Shown in pieces: positions 30,304 through 32,839 of a DNA stretch of 32,839 nucleotides (the first letter of the stretch is position 1; every line of letters begins with the position of its first letter). This DNA comes from an uncultured Bacilli bacterium. GTDB taxonomy: Bacteria > Bacillota_I > Bacilli_A > RF39 > UBA660. Both the position numbers and the translations under genes were made by a program. The DNA lies in the NCBI GenBank assembly GCA_947630945.1, contig CANRJN010000007.1, positions 1 through 32,839 on the forward strand, read 5' to 3'. The notes under the pieces were generated by a model, which ran no database searches, was not told where the DNA came from, and worked only from the letters and a program-made list of their open reading frames with translations.

Positions 30304-32478
30304 ATGAAAAGAGTATTTGAATATGATTTTCAAGGTAGGAAATTGATAATAGAGCATGGTGAACTTGCCAAACAAGCAGGAGGTGCAGTACTTGTAAGAT
30401 ATGATGATACAGTTATCTTATCAACTGCTGTTATGAGTAATAATGTATCAACTGCTGACTTCTTCCCACTTACAATATTATATCAAGAGAAACTTTATTC
30501 TGTTGGTAAAATTCCAGGTGGTTTTATTAAAAGAGAAGGTCGTCCAACTGATGCAGCAACACTTACTGCAAGAGTTATTGATAGACCAATAAGACCAATG
30601 TTTGATGAGAATTTTAGAAATGAAGTACAAGTTGTTAATACAGTTTTAAGTGTTGATCCAGATCGTACACCAGAAATGACTGCGTTATTTGGAACATCAC
30701 TTGCACTAGGTATATCTTCAATACCATTTGATGGACCTGTATCAGGTGTAATTGTTGGTAAAATTGATGGAGAACTTAAAATTAATCCAACTTGTGAAGA
30801 AATGGAAAGAAGTACAATTAACTTAACAGTTGCTGGAACTAAGGATGCTATTAACATGGTTGAAAGTGGTTCTAAACAAGTAAGTGAAGAAGAAATGTTA
30901 GAAGCATTAATGTTTGGTCACGAAGCAGTTAAAGAATTATGTATGATTCAAGAGGATATCATAAGTGAAATAGGAGAAGAAAAAATAGAAGTTAGTCTTG
31001 CTAGTATTCCAGATGAGTTAAGACAAGAAGTAGAAGAGGACATCAAAGATGATATGATTAGTGCTATTCAAATTAAAGATAAAATAGAAAAATATGCAAG
31101 AATTGATGAATTAAAAGAGAGTGCCTTAACTCATTATAGTGAAAAACATGAAGGTGAAGAAGATTTAGAAAATAATTTAAAACTTGTTAAAAAAGTTGCA
31201 GATGAAATAGAAGGAAATGAAGTTAGAAGACTTATTACAAATGAACATATAAGACCTGATGGAAGAGATATGGATGAAATAAGAGAATTATCATGTGATG
31301 TAGATTTACTTCCAAGAACACATGGTTCTGCATTATTTACAAGAGGTCAAACACAAGCACTTGCAATTACTACACTTGGTGCTCAAAATGAAGAACAAAT
31401 TTTAGATGGTCTTGGACTTGAAGATTCTAAGAAATTTATATTCCATTATAATTTCCCTGCATTTAGTGTAGGTGAAACAGGGAGATATGGTGCTCCTGGA
31501 AGAAGAGAAATAGGACACGGAGCCCTAGCAGAACGTGCACTTTTACAAGTTATGCCATCACAAGAAGAATTCCCATATACAGTAAGAGTAGTATCAGAGG
31601 TATTAGAAAGTAATGGTTCATCTAGTCAAGCAAGTATTTGTGCTGGTTGTATGTCTTTAATGGCAGCAGGTGTACCAATTAAAGCCCCTGTTGCAGGTAT
31701 TGCTATGGGACTTATCACAGAAGATGGTACTTGTGACTCTAAATATACAATTTTAACAGATATTCAAGGACTTGAGGATCACATGGGAGATATGGACTTT
31801 AAAGTAGCAGGTACAAGAAAAGGTATTACTGCACTTCAAATGGATATTAAAATTAAAGGTGTTACAAAGGATGTATTAAGAGAAGCATTAGAAAAAGCAA
31901 ATAAAGCAAGAATGAAAATTCTTGATGTTATGGAAAATACAATTCCAGAAGTAAGACATGAATTATCTCAATATGCACCTAAAATTAGAACTATGAAGAT
32001 AGATCCAGAAAAAATTAAAGATGTAATTGGTAAAGGTGGAGAAACTATTACTAAGATTATCTTAGAATCTAGTAATGTTACATCAGTAAATCATAAAGAT
32101 GCAGTTAAAATTGATATTGATGATGATGGAAATGTAATATGTTATCATATGAAAGAAGAAGTTTTAGATAAAGCAATCTCTATGATTGAAAATATTACAA
32201 AAGAAGTAGAAATTGGAAAAGTTTATACTGTTAAAGTAGTAGACATTCAAGATTTTGGTGCTTTTGTAGAATTATGGCCTGGTTGTGAGGGACTTGTTCA
32301 TGTATCTCAACTTGATAATAAGAGAGTAAATCATCCAAGTGATATTCTTAAAGTTGGAGATGAAATTGTTGTTAAAGCAATTGGATATGATAGAAAAGGT
32401 AAATTAAATTTATCAAGAAAAGAATTATTACCAAAAGAGGAAAAGAAATCAAAAGATAAATCATCTAAAAAAGAATAA
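30304..32478 (+). CDS. pnp: Polyribonucleotide nucleotidyltransferase (PNPase)
   Basis: 724 residues; phosphorolytic 3'-5' exoribonuclease, trimeric, degrading mRNA. Order: first RNase PH domain (about 1-140), helical linker, second RNase PH domain with [20 protein letters not shown] and [13 protein letters not shown], the catalytic-side [20 protein letters not shown] region, a KH domain with IGKGGETI (about 579-586) and a C-terminal S1 domain ([19 protein letters not shown]). Ends in a Lys-rich tail. GGAAGGAG lies before the ATG. The first RNase PH domain and linker are present; nothing looks truncated. Downstream of rpsO, as usual. Confidence 0.97.
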   Translation: MKRVFEYDFQGRKLIIEHGELAKQAGGAVLVRYDDTVILSTAVMSNNVSTADFFPLTILYQEKLYSVGKIPGGFIKREGRPTDAATLTARVIDRPIRPMFDENFRNEVQVVNTVLSVDPDRTPEMTALFGTSLALGISSIPFDGPVSGVIVGKIDGELKINPTCEEMERSTINLTVAGTKDAINMVESGSKQVSEEEMLEALMFGHEAVKELCMIQEDIISEIGEEKIEVSLASIPDELRQEVEEDIKDDMISAIQIKDKIEKYARIDELKESALTHYSEKHEGEEDLENNLKLVKKVADEIEGNEVRRLITNEHIRPDGRDMDEIRELSCDVDLLPRTHGSALFTRGQTQALAITTLGAQNEEQILDGLGLEDSKKFIFHYNFPAFSVGETGRYGAPGRREIGHGALAERALLQVMPSQEEFPYTVRVVSEVLESNGSSSQASICAGCMSLMAAGVPIKAPVAGIAMGLITEDGTCDSKYTILTDIQGLEDHMGDMDFKVAGTRKGITALQMDIKIKGVTKDVLREALEKANKARMKILDVMENTIPEVRHELSQYAPKIRTMKIDPEKIKDVIGKGGETITKIILESSNVTSVNHKDAVKIDIDDDGNVICYHMKEEVLDKAISMIENITKEVEIGKVYTVKVVDIQDFGAFVELWPGCEGLVHVSQLDNKRVNHPSDILKVGDEIVVKAIGYDRKGKLNLSRKELLPKEEKKSKDKSSKKE

Positions 32479-32485
32479 TAAAAAT

Positions 32486-32530
32486 AAATAAAATTTTCAT
32501 TTATAAAAGTGAAAATTTTATTTTTATTTT
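32486..32530 (+). terminator. Terminator of rpsO-pnp
   Basis: AAATAAAATTTTCA (32486-32499) pairs with TGAAAATTTTATTT (32510-32523), 14 bp, leading into TTATTTT. Strong but all A/T in the lower stem. Confidence 0.8.
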
Positions 32531-32565
32531 AAATAATTAAAAATGTAAAATTTAAAAGGTGCCTC

Positions 32566-32594
32566 TTGATATATATATATATATACGATATAAT
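32566..32594 (+). promoter_or_regulatory. Promoter of the second pilin-like gene
   Basis: TTGATA (32566-32571), a 17-bp spacer that is mostly alternating AT, and perfect TATAAT (32589-32594). The -35 is identical to that of the first pilin gene. Confidence 0.8.
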
Positions 32595-32624
32595 GAATGG
32601 TGAAAATAGAAAGAGGTAATAAAA

Positions 32625-32839
32625 ATGAAAGATAAAAAAGGTTTCACATTAGTAGAACTTCTAGCAGTAATAGCAATATTAGCAATACTCGTAATAATAG
32701 CATTACCAAATGTACTTAAATTATTTAGAAGTGCAAAACAAAATACATTTGTAACAGAGGTACAAAATTTAGTAAGAAGTGCAGAAAATAAATATTTAAC
32801 AAGTTCATTATCAAATGGTAGTAATGAAATATGTTTTGA
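32625..32839 (+). CDS. Second type IV pilin-like protein (cut by window end)
   Basis: The first 71 codons of a gene that continues beyond the window; missing from the ORF track because no stop is reached. The N-terminus MKDKKG|FTLVELLAVIAILAILVIIALPNV has the class III prepilin cleavage site, with Glu at +5. Over residues 7-32 it is essentially identical to the pilin at 25858, then diverges (LKLFRSAKQN vs LSMFRQAKEN). Both reach a Cys-Phe (ICF vs TCF) near residue 70. Many synonymous differences show an old duplication kept by selection. AAGAGGT precedes the ATG. The final ga is two bases of the next codon, not part of a stop. Confidence 0.88.
   Translation, partial: MKDKKGFTLVELLAVIAILAILVIIALPNVLKLFRSAKQNTFVTEVQNLVRSAENKYLTSSLSNGSNEICF

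Noticed and set aside
32572-32588. Alternating AT tract considered as a phase-variable repeat.
   Set aside because: It is the 17-bp spacer between consensus -35 and -10 boxes. A length change could alter expression, but a single sequence gives no evidence of variation.
1-32839. Insertion sequences, prophage genes, CRISPR arrays or an integration site next to the tRNA genes.
   Set aside because: No transposase, integrase, repeat-spacer array or duplicated tRNA end was found.

Overview
The window is chromosomal DNA from a very AT-rich bacterium, most likely a low-GC Firmicute (Bacillota). Support comes from sepF next to divIVA, scpA-scpB, HelD, a clostridial-type long GltX, strong AGGAGG-like ribosome binding sites, and sigma-A-type promoters (TTGAxx, 17 bp, TATAAT-like). 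The compact layout, many small single-pass surface proteins and absence of TGA stops suggest an uncultivated, host-associated Bacilli/Mollicutes-neighbour lineage, but that placement is inference. TGA is not read as tryptophan here: the tRNA-Trp has a CCA anticodon and the ORFs are intact under the standard bacterial code. No phage, insertion sequence or CRISPR array is visible.

Layout: 1-2414 holds tRNA-Ser(GCU) on the minus strand, a small membrane protein, gltX and tRNA-Trp(CCA). 2415-5351 holds a metallo-beta-lactamase-fold protein with an altered metal motif, a membrane-anchored NagZ-like glycosidase and a converging 5-helix membrane protein. 5352-8453 holds a RelA/SpoT homologue that looks hydrolase-only, preceded by a possible leader peptide and hairpin, then der. 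8505-9593 holds two surface proteins. 9594-14065 is the str operon (rpsL-rpsG-fusA-tuf) with a structured leader and a probable internal tuf promoter. 14122-15076 is the division pair sepF-divIVA. 15131-19989 holds an orphan membrane-anchored protein, a short DnaE polymerase and a CmpB-like membrane protein. 20073-22592 holds a Q/P/V-repeat membrane protein translationally coupled to scpA-scpB. 22614-24396 holds a divergent pair: a minimal kinase-fold protein and L-lactate dehydrogenase. 24451-26265 holds a secreted protein and a type IV pilin-like protein. 26306-29643 holds helD (minus) diverging from an MFS transporter. 29644-29991 is the only gene-free stretch over 300 bp; it holds a candidate minus-strand structured RNA, a terminator-like hairpin and the rpsO promoter and leader. 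29992-32530 is rpsO-pnp. The window ends inside a second pilin-like gene.

The genes are mainly translation (tRNAs, gltX, S12, S7, S15, EF-G, EF-Tu, Der), RNA turnover and stress control (pnp, RSH, HelD), and chromosome replication, segregation and division (dnaE, scpAB, sepF, divIVA), with a scattered set of surface proteins: twin pilins, TasA-like, FxLYD-like and NagZ-like. Most transcription units are single genes or pairs, each with its own promoter and a terminator hairpin that often overlaps the end of the coding sequence.

Points most worth following up: the candidate RNA at 29640-29803, the loss of the RSH synthetase catalytic Glu, the rpsL leader hairpins, the NKME motif in EF-G, the kinase-fold protein, and the absence of TGA among 29 complete stop codons. 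Nothing here amounts to a demonstrated new system; the RNA is the best candidate.
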